DNA of 64,000 bases from Tridacna crocea (GCA_943736015.1 OX031059.1:60461159-60525158); one strand, 5' to 3'. Shown: positions 10,676 to 22,065, counted from the stretch's first letter. A program made the numbers and translations. The notes: generated from the sequence alone by a model not told the origin.

Positions 10676-11760
10676 GCTGAGCTATTATCCATTTTTTTTC
10701 CTTTAATTAGAACAAAAAATACTTCCACACTGACCTTCATCTTTGTTTCCTGACCAAAATAGCACGGATAGCTGCCATTTCTATTTTCTTGTAAGAATTA
10801 TAATTACATGTACTATTAAAGTGTGGATTTTTTGAGAAAAATCTGTCCGTTAGAAAGTTTCTATCTGTTAAAGATTATCCCTTATTTCTGTCAAATTATC
10901 TCCCTTCAACGATTCATATATCTCAGAAAAATTTGTAACATACATGCACATCGTTAAATAGGGTTCCAGGCTGCAGAAATCATGCAGTCTTTTTTTGAAA
11001 TTTCACCGTTTGATCTGATTCAATATGCTACTAAACAGTGTGATCAAAACGGTCTTGATATACAAATATGAGACTTTTTCTCTATTCTCTGAGAATATTG
11101 ACTTTAATTATTAAGCATTCAATAGATTGCTGTACAAAAAAGATCATTTATTCTTGTAGAATGCAGCGAAATCCCGAACATTCCAAAATGCAATAATTCG
11201 ATACTATTGCTTACAGTAAAACATTCGCCAAATGGACTTATGTAAATTTAGAAAAAGTGTAACAATAGTTCAATCAAGCAGGTATGACTGCTGCAGCTGC
11301 ACTAATTTCCAATGGAAAGTATCATACGTGTTATGAAATATCACAAACAATAACTAAACATGCAATGATTAATCCTTTTAAACCGTACTATAGTATTAAT
11401 GTTTCTTCTTTTTATCTATAAATTAATTTATTTAGTATTACTTTTTTCTTCTTTTTATTTATCTATTTATTTATTTGAAATTTATAACATATTTTATTAG
11501 TATAGATCTACCCTCTTGAACAAAAGAGAATTTACTTTTCTTTATTAATGCTTGGAATCTTTGAATAAATAAAAAACAATCAATAGAGGTCACGCCCAAG
11601 TCATGATATGTGTAAATAAATTAACATACAAATTTTCTGGGGGACTTCACTGGTGGAGATATTTTGCAATCGAGCTGTAGAAGATGAGGTGATTATACAG
11701 CACGTTTAGTGCACTTTGATTTTGATCTAGGCTGTGGTCTATATAACAGTGGCATCACGT
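10676..11760. other. no feature recognised
   Basis: AT-rich sequence with T/A-rich low-complexity patches near 11400-11480. No family members seen. Confidence 0.35.
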
Positions 11761-11813
11761 AAAAGTCTTCTATCTCCGGTCATAAACACCTGAGATTGTT
11801 TAATAAAGGGTTG
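11761..11813 (+). mobile_element. MITE-A, right-end remnant (A8)
   Basis: AAAAGTCTTCTATCTCCGGT followed by CATAAACACCTGAGATTG and TAATAAAGGGTTGA: only the right 50 bp of the family. Confidence 0.65.
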
Positions 11814-11829
11814 AAATATTTTTCCAAAC

Positions 11830-12720
11830 TGCCACTTAAATTGTTAAGATGCAAGCCCTAAAAGGTTAAGGTTGCAGATCTAAAAGCGTCATATTATTTT
11901 AGAAATTATTCCACATTAAAGCATCATTTTGCAGTTGGAAAATGTCAGCTATCTAAGCTTAAATAATTAATATTCTATTTCACCTATGGAATACAGAGAG
12001 AAAACTCTGTGTACAGAAAAGCCAAGGTCTCCAACCTATAAGCAGATTTATGCTATCCTCTGTTCGTTTGGCTACTCTAGACAATAATAAAGATAGTGGA
12101 ACCGTAATAGACAACAGTTATTTACGCTGTAACATTATCCTGCAAAATTTGCTATGATTGAAAAATGGGTATTATTGTCCTTCTTGCATCGAGCCACTGT
12201 ATCCTTTTTTTCCTTCTGCAAATTATATTTTTTATAAATCTAAAACCAATATATTCTCATTACAAAGGGAGATAAAAATTACTCCCTTTTCTGGAAACCA
12301 AAAAAAGGTATCAACAAATAATTTCAAGATAGGCATCAATGGAATTTCTGGTCGATCAAAATGTGCCAAAGTATTATCTGTATACATCCGTATTTATCAA
12401 CTTTCAAGAAATTTTATTCCATGTTGCACTAGAAGTGTTACGGGTCTACAACCTGAAATACGATTTTTCTTCGCGTTTACGACGCAAAAAGAAATGTTGA
12501 CAGACATGATTGATTGCCTGCACATAACTCCTTCTTCGTGAATATCATTCTGTTTTTATATGTATGATTTTTTTTTCCATATTCACCTCAAACGAAACTG
12601 ATCGAAAGCCATTCTATTTTACTACAGACTAATTTCCATATAAATTTCCCAATACTTCTGCAGATAATACATTTTAAGCCAACAAAAATGGGGTTTGAAA
12701 CATGAAATGAATAAAACGTT
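11830..12720. other. no feature recognised; unassigned open frame 12158-12541
   Basis: A 127-codon plus-strand frame lies here. Its translation resembles no family I recognise, and its codon use looks like AT-rich noise. I do not call it a gene. Confidence 0.3.
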
Positions 12721-12732
12721 TTTTTATTTTTG

Positions 12733-12921
12733 TTTCGGTGAAAGATCGCAATTTATTTCATCGAGTCGACATCATCCGTAACATATCACGAGTGGCACAG
12801 TTTATTTCATCGAGTGAACATCATCGGTACCATTTGCACGAGTGACCGCAACACTCGTGAAAATAATACCGATCATGTTCACTCGATGTTCACTCAATGA
12901 AATGATTTTAGATCTTTCACC
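12733..12921. mobile_element. Element F, palindromic part only (F4)
   Basis: GGTGAAAGATCGCAATTTAT ... GATTTTAGATCTTTCACCG as outer arms, with TTTCATCGAGTGAACATCAT and mirrored TGTTCACTCGATG inside. The centre is rearranged, with a duplicated TTTATTTCATCGAGT segment. Confidence 0.7.
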
Positions 12922-13122
12922 GGATTCTTTTTTTTTATTTATTTCATGTTTCAAACCTTTTCGTGTTGAACTCTTTGGAGGAAATAGACTTAAAGACAAG
13001 CATGCAGTACTTAGTCGTCGAAGAGAAAAATGTGGATCGCATATGGGATCATAATCTATAAACACAGAGATAAGTAAAACATGGCAAAATGCTGCCTAGC
13101 CAAAATACTGAATACAAACAAT

Positions 13123-13350
13123 CAACCCATTAGCGCACAATCCCTACTTTTGACAACCCTGTGAGAAAAGCCTTCAGAAAACATTGTGGGAAAAGGAGAA
13201 AATGCTGGTAACCAGCATTTTCTCCTTTTCCCACAATGTTTTCTACCCTTCACAAAACAAATTTCAAGTTCTCACTCACTTTTATTCTGTCGTCTGCAAG
13301 TGCTTTCGATTTGGACAAGCCTAAAATATTGTCGATTGGTACAGGGTTAA
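13123..13350 (-). mobile_element. MITE-A, complete (A9)
   Basis: Begins CAACCCATTAGCGCACAATC and ends GGTACAGGGTTAA. The core palindrome is perfect, with a GCTGGTAACCAGC centre. The flank GTCGTCTGCAAGTGCTTTCG marks the reverse orientation. Confidence 0.9.
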
Positions 13351-13361
13351 CGGAGACGTCC

Positions 13362-13580
13362 AACATTTCACACTTAGGGCCTGCCAATCAGGCAGTATGA
13401 AACTTTCAAACCGACAGCAAAAACCTCAATTTTGCTATTTCAGAGATATTTTGGGGCTGATATCATCTTATCGGACAGAGTAGATCCAAGATCAGACTGC
13501 ACATTGTGTGCAGTTAAATCTTGATCTGCACAGTCTGCTAAAAAGGTATTTAAGTTTCGCTTAGCAGCCTAAGTGTTCAA
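13362..13580. mobile_element. MITE-L (L2)
   Basis: Left ACACTTAGGGCCTGCC and right GCTTAGCAGCCTAAGTGTT form the ends. The central hairpin is GTAGATCCAAGATCAGACTG / CAGTTAAATCTTGATCTGC. It directly follows A9. Confidence 0.7.
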
Positions 13581-13829
13581 AACGATTTTAAGGACCTTGT
13601 TTGCCACTTTCATTCAATCGTACCAACACTTTCAGATGCCATATCTCTAGCCTGGCATTCAGGCCTTACATTTAAGTCATTCTAATAAGAAAGGTCCACA
13701 GCTACAGCAAAGAAAAATTTGTTGTTACTTGTCCTTCATTCCTTAAAATCAGACATTCAGAACATTGAGAACACAGAGTTTTCGTTTTGCAGTTTTACTT
13801 GATAACTTTCTTTTATGAAAAGGCTCTAT

Positions 13830-14059
13830 TTAAACCCTTTCCCAAACGATAAATTTTCGACTCATCCAACCTCAAAGAGTTTGCACACGGCGATTTCAAA
13901 TTTGATAAAAATGGCAGAATATGTCTCCAAATTGGTAGAAAACGCTGTGGGAAAAGGAGAAATTGCTCTTTACGAGCAATTTCTCCTTTTCCCACAGCGT
14001 TTTCAAAAGACTTGTACTGCAGACACGTAAAAACAAGGGCTTGTTTAGGAAAGGGTTAA
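13830..14059 (+). mobile_element. MITE-A, GAAATTGCTC core subtype (A10)
   Basis: TTTAAACCCTTTCCCAAACG to TTTAGGAAAGGGTTAA. The core is GGGAAAAGGAGAAATTGCTC / TTTACGA / GAGCAATTTCTCCTTTTCCC, so both arms carry the matching substitutions relative to the common ATGCTGG core. Confidence 0.9.
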
Positions 14060-14099
14060 CGGACTGACACCAGTCTAAAGCCATATCCTATATGAGCAC

Positions 14100-14971
14100 T
14101 GTTGGATCATATTTGTAACAAATCATATATGTAACACATTTGTTACGTACATGATCACATTCGTAACAGATAAAGTGTGTTACAAATGTGTTTGTCCGAA
14201 ATGGGGGTTGACATGAGAAGCATATATGTAACAGGTTTAGTTGTCTATTTGTATTACAATACGGGGTTTGATCAGTGCTTAAACAGTTTTAAGCAAATGC
14301 ATCGAGTTTTGTAGGTTCTACTAACACGCAGAAATGCATTACGCAACTTTGACTTCATTTTTCAGGTAGATGACGTTTGTAGGGTTCATATAGTAAATTG
14401 GTCATAACTCACAAAATAACCTGAATAATCTGTTCAAATAAAGACTGACATACTCCAGAAATATTATACATTCAAAATAACGTTGTTTATCAAATACTCA
14501 CCAATTGTCCGAAGGTACATTTTCTCACGTTGTAGCCCATATATATATGTTTATATATATAAACAGAGAGCAGCCACGATACCGGACATTATATTCATGA
14601 ATATCCTTTAAAGAGTTGAGGAATTATGGAGCGGACGCGAAAGAGTGACGTCGACGTCACCGCCGATGACGACGATGGACAAAGTGACACAACAAATCAG
14701 TATCAAGATATTGGCCCATCTGGTGAATAAAAACCTGCTACAAATGTGTTTCAGATGTAAATATGCATTCTTTTGTACTGTTTTTAAATCAAAATTGACC
14801 TGTGACATATGTGATTTCATGTCACATCAAAAACCGGCATCGATCATATTCGTCACAAAATATGTTACATTTATGCTTGATTTCCGAGTCATATATGTAA
14901 CACATGTTACATATGTGATCATATATGTAACAGGTGTTACATATATGATTTGTTACAAATATGATCCAACA
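14100..14971. mobile_element. 872-bp element Q with GTAACA iterons, 6-bp TSD
   Basis: Inverted ends TGTTGGATCATATTTGTAAC and a mirror ending GATCCAACA extend for about 75 bp. GAGCAC is duplicated on both flanks (14094-14099, 14972-14977). ATGTAACA/TGTTACAT motifs are repeated many times near both ends and point in both directions. GTGACGTCGACGTCAC at about 14645 is a perfect internal palindrome. No transposase; the open frame over the right end is only the iterons translated. Confidence 0.8.
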
Positions 14972-14979
14972 GAGCACTC

Positions 14980-16530
14980 TACGACCATAAATGTAAGATG
15001 AGGCCAATCTAAAACATTCTACTTTTCATTATTTCAGTGATGCAAATTTTAGAATTTGTTCGATTAGATTCATTACCGTCGAGGCATGCTATCTGCATCT
15101 CCAACTCGCACATTCGGAATGATAAAAGGAATAAAGTACTTTGGGTGCATTAAGCATAAACCATCAAATGAATCATAAACACAATTCTAGGAGAAAATAA
15201 ATACATAGCATTCCTAAATGATGTTTTTAAAGAACCACAGCGCAGATAAGGGTGGAACGTGATCAAAAGTCAAATCAAACGTAAAGATGAAATCTGCAAT
15301 TTGAAAGCAATAAGAAGCACTGCATGACAGCTATGCAAATAACAGATGATATCGCCGGGTCCCTCCTGTTCTCCTAGATGCATGATTATGTTGTGTTTGC
15401 AGCGAATGGCAGGTAAAAATATTGTGATAAATGAAAAAAAGTCATCATGATAATGTTCTCCATGTGCTAGTATGAATGTTGTCGTCAATACATGAAAATC
15501 TGTATTTCTTTTATTATTATTATTATTATTACTATAGTTAATAATATTCAGCATGTCCTTTCTTTTGAAAATGAACAAACGTGGAAATTATATTTGATAT
15601 AAAGACAAGAGTAGAAAGCAAAACGACAAATGGAAAATAGATTTAAATTCATTTACGGTACATAAGTAAAGCGTAAATATGAAATACGTATGTAGGTTTA
15701 TCTTTTTTCTCTATTTTACAACAATATCCCCTCAGCATTCCCTCAGTTTTCATAATTGTTCTTTTAATCCTCTAGCTACTAAGTCAACCCAAACCATTGC
15801 AGATTTGATTAGACAATAAACGTTTACTAAATAAAACGCTTCCTGGAGCGATTCATTCAGCAATGAACAGGCAGTATTTAGCCTATGTACCGGCCATTTA
15901 TTAAAACAGCTCCTACAGGCATGGGTAATAGCTTTGGTGTGTTCTCTACTTTTCCCTAGTATATAGGGCTGGTGATACGAATCTTCGAAGAATATGACAT
16001 GCCCAGACAACGACAATAGTAGTAACATCGTGCTATTAATATTACTCAAGCATATGATAACGGTTATTGACGGTTATAGATATCGCTATATAGATAGACG
16101 CTTGGCACCAAGGTACGAGTATGTCTAAAATAATATGGATGCACTATGGGGAGATTCTCTAGGATAAATGAACACCCAAGTGGAGACATAGATCAGATTA
16201 GCCCAAGAAATGGAACTTTCATTTCGAAATGGTATTCCGATTTCAAAAAACACATTAACCCCGCTGTAAGTTGGAAACCGATACCAATCAAGCCTTATCT
16301 ATCCTGTTACCTGCGAAAATATTGCCGAGTTTCTATGATTATCTTGTAGATTATCTCGTTACAACTTGTCAAAAGAGATAAATCAGCCATAATTCTCATT
16401 ACTGACATGCAGCCGACACTCGAATAATTTGGGTGTTGGCGTCAATAAAATCAGATGTTAACTCTTAGACGGCCAAGTATAATTCCAAATGCAAATTGAA
16501 AATAGTTGAAATATCATAGCTGCATCTGCT
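14980..16530. other. no feature recognised
   Basis: Contains a short (TTA)n run near 15510-15530. Two minus-strand open frames of about 100 codons (15270-15578 and 15750-16049) match nothing I recognise. Confidence 0.35.
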
Positions 16531-16537
16531 CATAAGT

Positions 16538-16747
16538 TTAACCCTTTACCAAACAATCCCTGGTTTTTACACCCCTGAGATGGAAACCTTTTGAAAACAT
16601 TTTGGTTACCAGCATTTTCTCCATTTCCAAAACGTTTTTTACCTTGCTGTAAAAAAAAAATCAATATTTGAGTTACGCTTATTGTTTCGTCTGCACATGC
16701 TTTTAATTTGGACCTGCCTTAAATTTTGTTCTTTGGTAAAGAGCTAA
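16538..16747 (-). mobile_element. MITE-A, core-deleted (A11)
   Basis: TTAACCCTTTACCAAACAAT to GTTCTTTGGTAAAGAGCTAA. The core has lost the first arm: CATTTTGGTTACCAGCATTT, then TCTCCATTTCC. Confidence 0.8.
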
Positions 16748-16931
16748 TGATTAGTTTGTTATAAAGGGACCTTCTTGCTCAGATCATTTATACGGCGGGT
16801 ATAACCGAAACAGCTTTGGACGGAGTCACTACATAGATTGGAAACTCATTTTCATTCATTTCGTACTTGATTTGCTACTGAAGGGATCTCTCTAGGACCT
16901 AGAGGAACTTAGTGAAGTCACAAGGGTTTGG

Positions 16932-17110
16932 TACTTAGCCTTTAGGATGCTTAGTGCGACTCTCTGACGTTTTGCGGGCTGCGTAGATCAAGATCAGACT
17001 GCACTGTCTGTGCAGTCTGATCTTGGATCTACACAGTCCGATAAGGAGATTTTCTTTCTCCAAAAATACCTTTGAGTTATGAAAATTTGAGTTTATACCA
17101 TCGGCTAAAC
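16932..17110. mobile_element. MITE-L (L3)
   Basis: The best-preserved L hairpin in the window: GTAGATCAAGATCAGACTGC, a short loop, then GCAGTCTGATCTTGGATCTAC. Left flank TTAGGATGCTTAGTGCGACT; right flank CCGATAAGGAGATTTT. Confidence 0.85.
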
Positions 17111-17242
17111 AGTTTCATATAACTTATATAACAGAATAATGGTTAACCGGAAGTGTGGGACGCATAACACCGAAAATAAGTTGCCCCGATGAGAAATAGA
17201 TCTTTTACGCATTGTGCGAGGAAAATTGTTGCCCGTATAACA

Positions 17243-17435
17243 CAGAGAAATGACCCTAACCTACAAAAAGACCCTTGGATCATTTCTGTATGTACAGGAA
17301 TGACCCATGGGTCTTTTTTTTAAGTACAGCATTTACCCGGGTCATTCTTCTACGTAGAGAAATGACTTCTGGGGTCATTTCTCTACGTAGAATAATGACC
17401 CGGGTCATTTTGTAGGGGAGGGTCATTTCTCTTTG
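17243..17435. mobile_element. Palindromic element O built on GGGTCATT
   Basis: Outer arms AGAGAAATGACCCTAACCTA / TTTTGTAGGGGAGGGTCATT enclose a second inverted pair, CCCGGGTCATTCTTCTACGT and its mirror, centred on AGAAATGACTTCTGGGGTCATTTCT split into short stems. No other copy in the window. Confidence 0.75.
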
Positions 17436-17489
17436 GTCAACGTCTTTTAAATTGCAAGTAAATTTATGGAAATCAATGCTATATATATG

Positions 17490-17553
17490 TAACCCTTTAC
17501 AATAAAGCCCAAAGTTTTAACGAACCTGACAAAACAAGCTTTCGAAAACATGC
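17490..17553 (-). mobile_element. MITE-A, end remnant (A12)
   Basis: TAACCCTTTACAATAAAGCC to GAAAACATGC: one end and the start of the core only. Confidence 0.65.
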
Positions 17554-17575
17554 TTTTGAATGGTACGGATTCGGC

Positions 17576-17690
17576 TAGGACTCGGGTAATTTGTATATTG
17601 ATCGGCCGATAGACGCTGGTTCCCCGTATCGGTTACGGATTATCGATAGACGCTGGTTCTTCGTATCGGTTATTGATTACCCGAGTCTCA
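17576..17690. repeat. Inverted 13-mer enclosing a 37-bp tandem pair
   Basis: GGACTCGGGTAAT at left and ATTACCCGAGTC at right enclose two copies of a unit starting GATAGACGCTGGTTC (17608, 17645). Confidence 0.75.
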
Positions 17691-17755
17691 GGCGAATCCC
17701 TAAGATTTTGGCGATGAAAAGCGATGTACAAGAATCCCATTTAGGTGCCCTTTCC

Positions 17756-18962
17756 TTAAATCATTACCAAACAACAAAATTTTGGACTAGTCTAAATCAC
17801 AGTGTAGGACCGGAAGTGTACAGTGTTTGAGATTGTATGTCACTTGGGAGTCTGTACAACGGTGAAATGTCACTTGGTCGTGAAAATTGCTAACACACGG
17901 TAAGTCAAGCTGGTGATTTTTCATTTATTTTAAGAGTTATTATAAAACCTTCATATCCAGTTGTTTGTTTGTTAATCATAGACCGTATCAAGAACACTCA
18001 TGTGCTCTGAAAAGTTTTCCTGGAGATATGGGGATGCCTTGATCATGTAACCATACTAAAATACAGATGATTTTGCCTAAAAACAACGGGGTATTTTGTT
18101 TGATTAATCATCCTTAAAAGCTTTTTTGCTGAACGGAAAATGTATAGACAGTTTCTTTATTCACTTTCGTTTGAAAACATGTAAAGAATTGGTAACAAAA
18201 TCGACTACAATCCTCCTAATCGTTCGTTTAAAATGGCATGTCAACATAGGGAATTTGTACTGTTACTTGATAAGCTGTTGTACAGTCACTTGAGATCTAC
18301 AATATTTTATACAAGTGACAGTACAAAATTCTGTTGGTAGACATGCTGGAATTTCGTCATTTTAACCGCTTTAAGGTCACAACTTGGAACTTGTTGATGA
18401 AAAGAGAAAGCAGACACATCGGCAGACCTTTTAATCGTAAAAAGAACTCTCTCGTGTGCGCTAAAGCGAAAATTCTGCTATTTTTTGTAGTCGAAAATCA
18501 TTTCAATTTTCTCACATCAAGATGATCAAGACATTCTTATTGCTATAAGGAGGTTGCATATTGCACGATCAGGTGCCTGGCATGTTTAATATAAATCAAA
18601 AGTACATGTGGATGGAAAGAATTCAATCAAATATAAAAATAAATGAAAAAAATATTAACTTCACTTACTGTGGAAACACAGTTATCTAGAATCAAGTGAC
18701 ATTTCGCCTCTGTATAGACTCCCAAGTGACATACAATATCAAACAATGCACACTTCCGGTCCTACACTGTGTAAATTAAATGCATTGCAGACGACAAAAT
18801 AAATGTGAATCAATAGCTGAAATCTGATTTAGAAAAGGTAGAAAACCATGTGGGAAACGGAGAAAATGCTGTTTACCAGCATTTTCAGTTTTTCCCACAA
18901 TGTTTTCTAAAGGCTTCTTTCTCAGGATCATCAAAAGTAGGGATTGTGTGGTAATGGGTTAA
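17756..18962 (+). mobile_element. MITE-A split by a 974-bp insertion (A13)
   Basis: The left piece (TTAAATCATTACCAAACAAC ... AGTCTAAAT) and the right piece (TAAATGCATTGCAGACGAC ... GTGGTAATGGGTTAA) join into one normal copy once the inserted element P and one TAAAT are removed. The core is slightly decayed (GGGAAACGGAGAAAATGC / CTGGTAAA side mismatches). Confidence 0.9.
17798..18771. mobile_element. 974-bp element P: CACAGTG ends, 5-bp TSD TAAAT (Transib/RAG-like termini)
   Basis: Terminal inverted repeats of about 75-80 bp start CACAGTGTAGGACCGGAAGT on both ends. TAAAT is duplicated at 17793-17797 and 18772-18776. The first seven bases equal the V(D)J recombination heptamer, and a 5-bp duplication is the Transib/RAG transposon hallmark. 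Subterminal GTCACTTG sites lie at 17839, 17869 and 18285, mirrored by CAAGTGAC at 18312, 18693 and 18723; they are candidate transposase-binding sites. No transposase is encoded; the internal open frames are short. I cannot see a clear 12- or 23-spaced A-rich nonamer. CMC elements also begin CAC, but their duplications are 2-4 bp. Confidence 0.85.
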
Positions 18963-18964
18963 AC

Positions 18965-19042
18965 CATGTTGTTTTGTCGTCTGCAAACGCTTTCAATTCG
19001 GACAAATCTAAAATTGTGTCGTCTGGTAAAAAAATTAATGTC
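18965..19042 (-). mobile_element. MITE-A, left-end remnant (A14)
   Basis: GTCGTCTGCAAACGCTTTCA to GTGTCGTCTGGTAAA, directly following A13. Confidence 0.7.
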
Positions 19043-19282
19043 TTGATACATGTTAAAGTTCGTTCCAAAATATTCACCCTTTTTATTATGTTTCCACAAT
19101 CTTTTCAAAGGTGATCTTTTACAAGAAAAGAAAGTCAGCCGCAATAAGTAATGCAATTAATTCAAACTAGTCTCTTGAATGATTTAGGTGTTAACGTAAT
19201 TAATGGACTACTATCTCTGAACCACACATCAAAATGCTACACTATTCTATATTGAAAGTATTAGCAAATGACCAATTAAATG

Positions 19283-21271
19283 TATCTTCGCAAGTCAAGG
19301 CTGACAATTCACTACGCTACTCTACCCTTGGCGGATTGAGCTTGATTTTTACATTCACCCGATACGCTTTTTCATTGGATGCACCCAGTTCTAGCTGAAA
19401 CGAATGAAAACGCTAGTAGCATTTCATCTTTGATAAAAAAAAAGAACGAGGTCGCTACCTTTCGAATAGAAGACAAACATGGAAACCCACGTGGATGTCT
19501 GCTTATCGCTTCATGTGTATTCGTAATTTAAGGTTCATGTAAAGTGTTTATTTTGCTTAATTTCATACGTCAATAATTCTGTAATTATTAAAATTTGTCC
19601 AGGAAAACCATATATTAAATTGAAGCTCTGGATGAGTACAAGCTGTTTTACCTAATTATACCTACTGGCCTTATATAATAAAACTAAAACATTGCAGAAA
19701 AAGATGACATCGTTTAAAACCTACAAAATAATAATGACTTAACAAAATTGCTTAAGTTTTGGAGAAAACACAGGCTATGGTACATACCAGGTACTGCTAC
19801 TACCAAAAATCCTATATTTTCTTTAAAAAGGCACATATTTAAGTCAGAAACTTTGACATTTTTCCCTTATTGAATTGTCAGCCATGTTTGAACTACTTTT
19901 GTTTTAGTAACAGGTATGGTGTCTCCACAGGATCAAAATGTATAAGTGGTTGTGCATAATTTCATTAGTAATTTTAGATAATAAAACAAATAAAAATGAC
20001 CTGAACAAGTGAAATTTCCATGTCTACGTCCAAACCCTTCCTCAAAAACAGCAGTTACAAAAGGTGTTACCAGTCTGGTAGATAGGATTTAGAATCAATT
20101 TTTGACATAAGCATTTTTTTCATTGTTCTTTTTGTGTGTGTGATGGGGTAGTGGGGGTACTGTTTTTGAGAAAGGGTTTGGAAGTGGACATGGAAATTTC
20201 ACTTGTACAGGTCATTTTTATCTAAAATTATTACTGGAATAAATTGACCTGATATTGACCTTTATGCAAAGAGTAATTAAAACGTGAATATTTAAACCAT
20301 CGGGTATAATCGGACTGTACGGAAACTCTGTTATCGGTAAATGTCGGGTTTGACCCTTACTGCGCCTTAGTCAAAATGAAAAGGTTTTGCGGTTGGCATA
20401 AATTAAAATCAGGCTGCACAGAAAGTGCATCACAGATCTAAGTCGCCCACCATGTATGACCAATTTAAACCAACAATATAATGGTTATTTCAGGTATTTC
20501 AAGTATTCTTTAAAAGCACTATAAATCTAAGCATACAGAGTTTAGAAACATGCACATAGTTCCGCATGCAGACGACATTAGCCGGAGCCAAGTTAGAACA
20601 ATAAATCTAGCGTGTAATATATATGGTAATTGAGGTCATTTATTTCATGTCAATTTGTTCAGGTAATACTAATGAAAGTTTATTACACACAACCACTTGC
20701 ACATTTTGATCCTGTGGAGACACCATACCTGTTACTAAAAAAAAGTAGGTCAAACATGGTTGACATTTCAATAAGGGAAAAATGTCAAACTTTCTGACTT
20801 AAATATGTGCCTTTTTAAAGAAACTATAGGATTTTTGGTAGTAGCAGTACCTGGTATGTACCATAGCCTGTGTTTTCTCCAAAACTTAAGCAATTTTGTT
20901 ATGTCATTATTATTTTGTAGGTTTTAAACGATGTCATCTTTTTCTGCAATGTTTTAGTTTTGTTATGTAAGGCCAGTTGGTATAATTAGGTAAAACAGCT
21001 TGTACTCATCCAGAGCTTCAATTTAATATATGGTTTTCCTGGACAAATTTTAATAATTACAGAATTATTCACATATGAAATTAAGCAAAATAAACACTTC
21101 ACATGAACCTTAAGCGGTTTGTAAAACGATATTTCATTTGATTTGAGAAATATGATGTAAAGGGGGCTAAAAACCAGCATCCAATAGAGGGTGCATCGCA
21201 GGAATCTCGAAATCGGGCTCAATTAGCCAAAGTAAGATCCACAGTGATCGTAAACTTGGCTCGCGAAGATG
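19283..21271 (+). mobile_element. Element D copy 1, interrupted by foldback R
   Basis: Left end TATCTTCGCAAGTCAAGG and right end CTTGGCTCGCGAAGATG are inverted. ATTAAATG flanks both sides (19275-19282, 21272-21279). The interior (CACCCGATACGCTTTTTC ... CGTGGATGTCTGCTTATCGC) matches D copy 3. The copy is split after TGTATTCGTAA and resumes at GCGGTTTGTAAAACG. Confidence 0.85.
19532..21109. mobile_element. 1.58-kb foldback element R with TTAA flanks
   Basis: TTAA at 19528-19531 and 21110-21113. Ends GGTTCATGTAAAGTGTTTAT / mirror. The outer arms (about 19532-19975 and 20665-21109) are roughly 95% inverted copies. A second inner inverted pair (about 19960-20055 and 20158-20245) continues the fold. 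The right arm is interrupted at about 20246-20664 by unrelated sequence. No coding capacity. TTAA targets fit piggyBac or Kolobok mobilisation. Confidence 0.85.
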
Positions 21272-21310
21272 ATTAAATGTGACTCAATGATTGAATATCT
21301 CTTTCATTTG

Positions 21311-21386
21311 GTAGGAAACGTTGTTGGGAAAGGAGAAAATGGTGTTTTCCAGCATTTTCTCCTTTTCCAACAAAGTTTTCAAATGC
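21311..21386 (+). mobile_element. MITE-A, core only (A15)
   Basis: GGAAACGTTGTTGGGAAAGG ... CTTTTCCAACAAAGTTTTC: the hairpin survives while both outer ends are gone. Confidence 0.75.
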
Positions 21387-21479
21387 TCTGACTATACAAA
21401 GTCGTGAAAACTCGGAATGGAGTAGTGTGGGCTATCTCAATGGTGTTTTGGACATTCACTGTTTCCAGGCGACGGCATT

Positions 21480-21583
21480 TTAAGACTTTTAAAATTGAAA
21501 GCAGTTGCATACGGCAGTTCAGTAGTGACACATGTGAAAGAGTGGAAAACAATGTGGGAAAAGGAAAAGATGCTAGTCTAATT
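21480..21583 (+). mobile_element. MITE-A, left half (A16)
   Basis: AAAATTGAAAGCAGTTGCAT to ATGTGGGAAAAGGAAAAGAT, ending in the middle of the core. Confidence 0.65.
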
Positions 21584-21603
21584 GGAAACTGATAAAACAA
21601 GTA

Positions 21604-22050
21604 TACTGTAGTTTCACTCAGCGATACAGCAATTAAAAGTACACACCGTGTATTTGCGTAAATTCCTCCTCCCTTTCATTGTCCTGATATAAGTAAATAA
21701 TCATTAAATTTCTACAATTCGTCTGGATTAAAAATTAATGAAAGTTTATCTACATCTTGTTCATTTTCATTTTTTTTAATTGAAAGCGAATTGTTTGCAT
21801 TCCTTCTCCTGTCTAAAATTAAATTTACAAAACACGCTTTTGGAAATATCTTTGTAAGTTATCGATAATCAGAATACAAAACACAAAAGTCCGCGCACAT
21901 CCGGGCAGCCTTTCGCTAAGCTACGTAAGTACAGAGTTTGTCTCCGCAGTAAAGTGTCGCAAGCACCAAGTCTGAGAAAAAGTTCACAAAACTGCATATT
22001 TTTTTCCATTTAAGTAACTTTGGAAATCTGTTTTCTTGAGTGTTGAATGC
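21604..22050. other. no feature recognised
   Basis: AT-rich sequence between MITE-A remnants and element M1. Confidence 0.35.
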
Positions 22051-22065
22051 ATGGCGGCCAGGGTC

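Noticed and set aside
12158..12541. 127-codon open frame
   Set aside because: No motif, no splice or start context, AT-rich composition; consistent with chance.
14645..15001. 118-codon open frame ending in repeated YVT/ICY residues
   Set aside because: Its second half is the GTAACA iteron end of element Q in translation.
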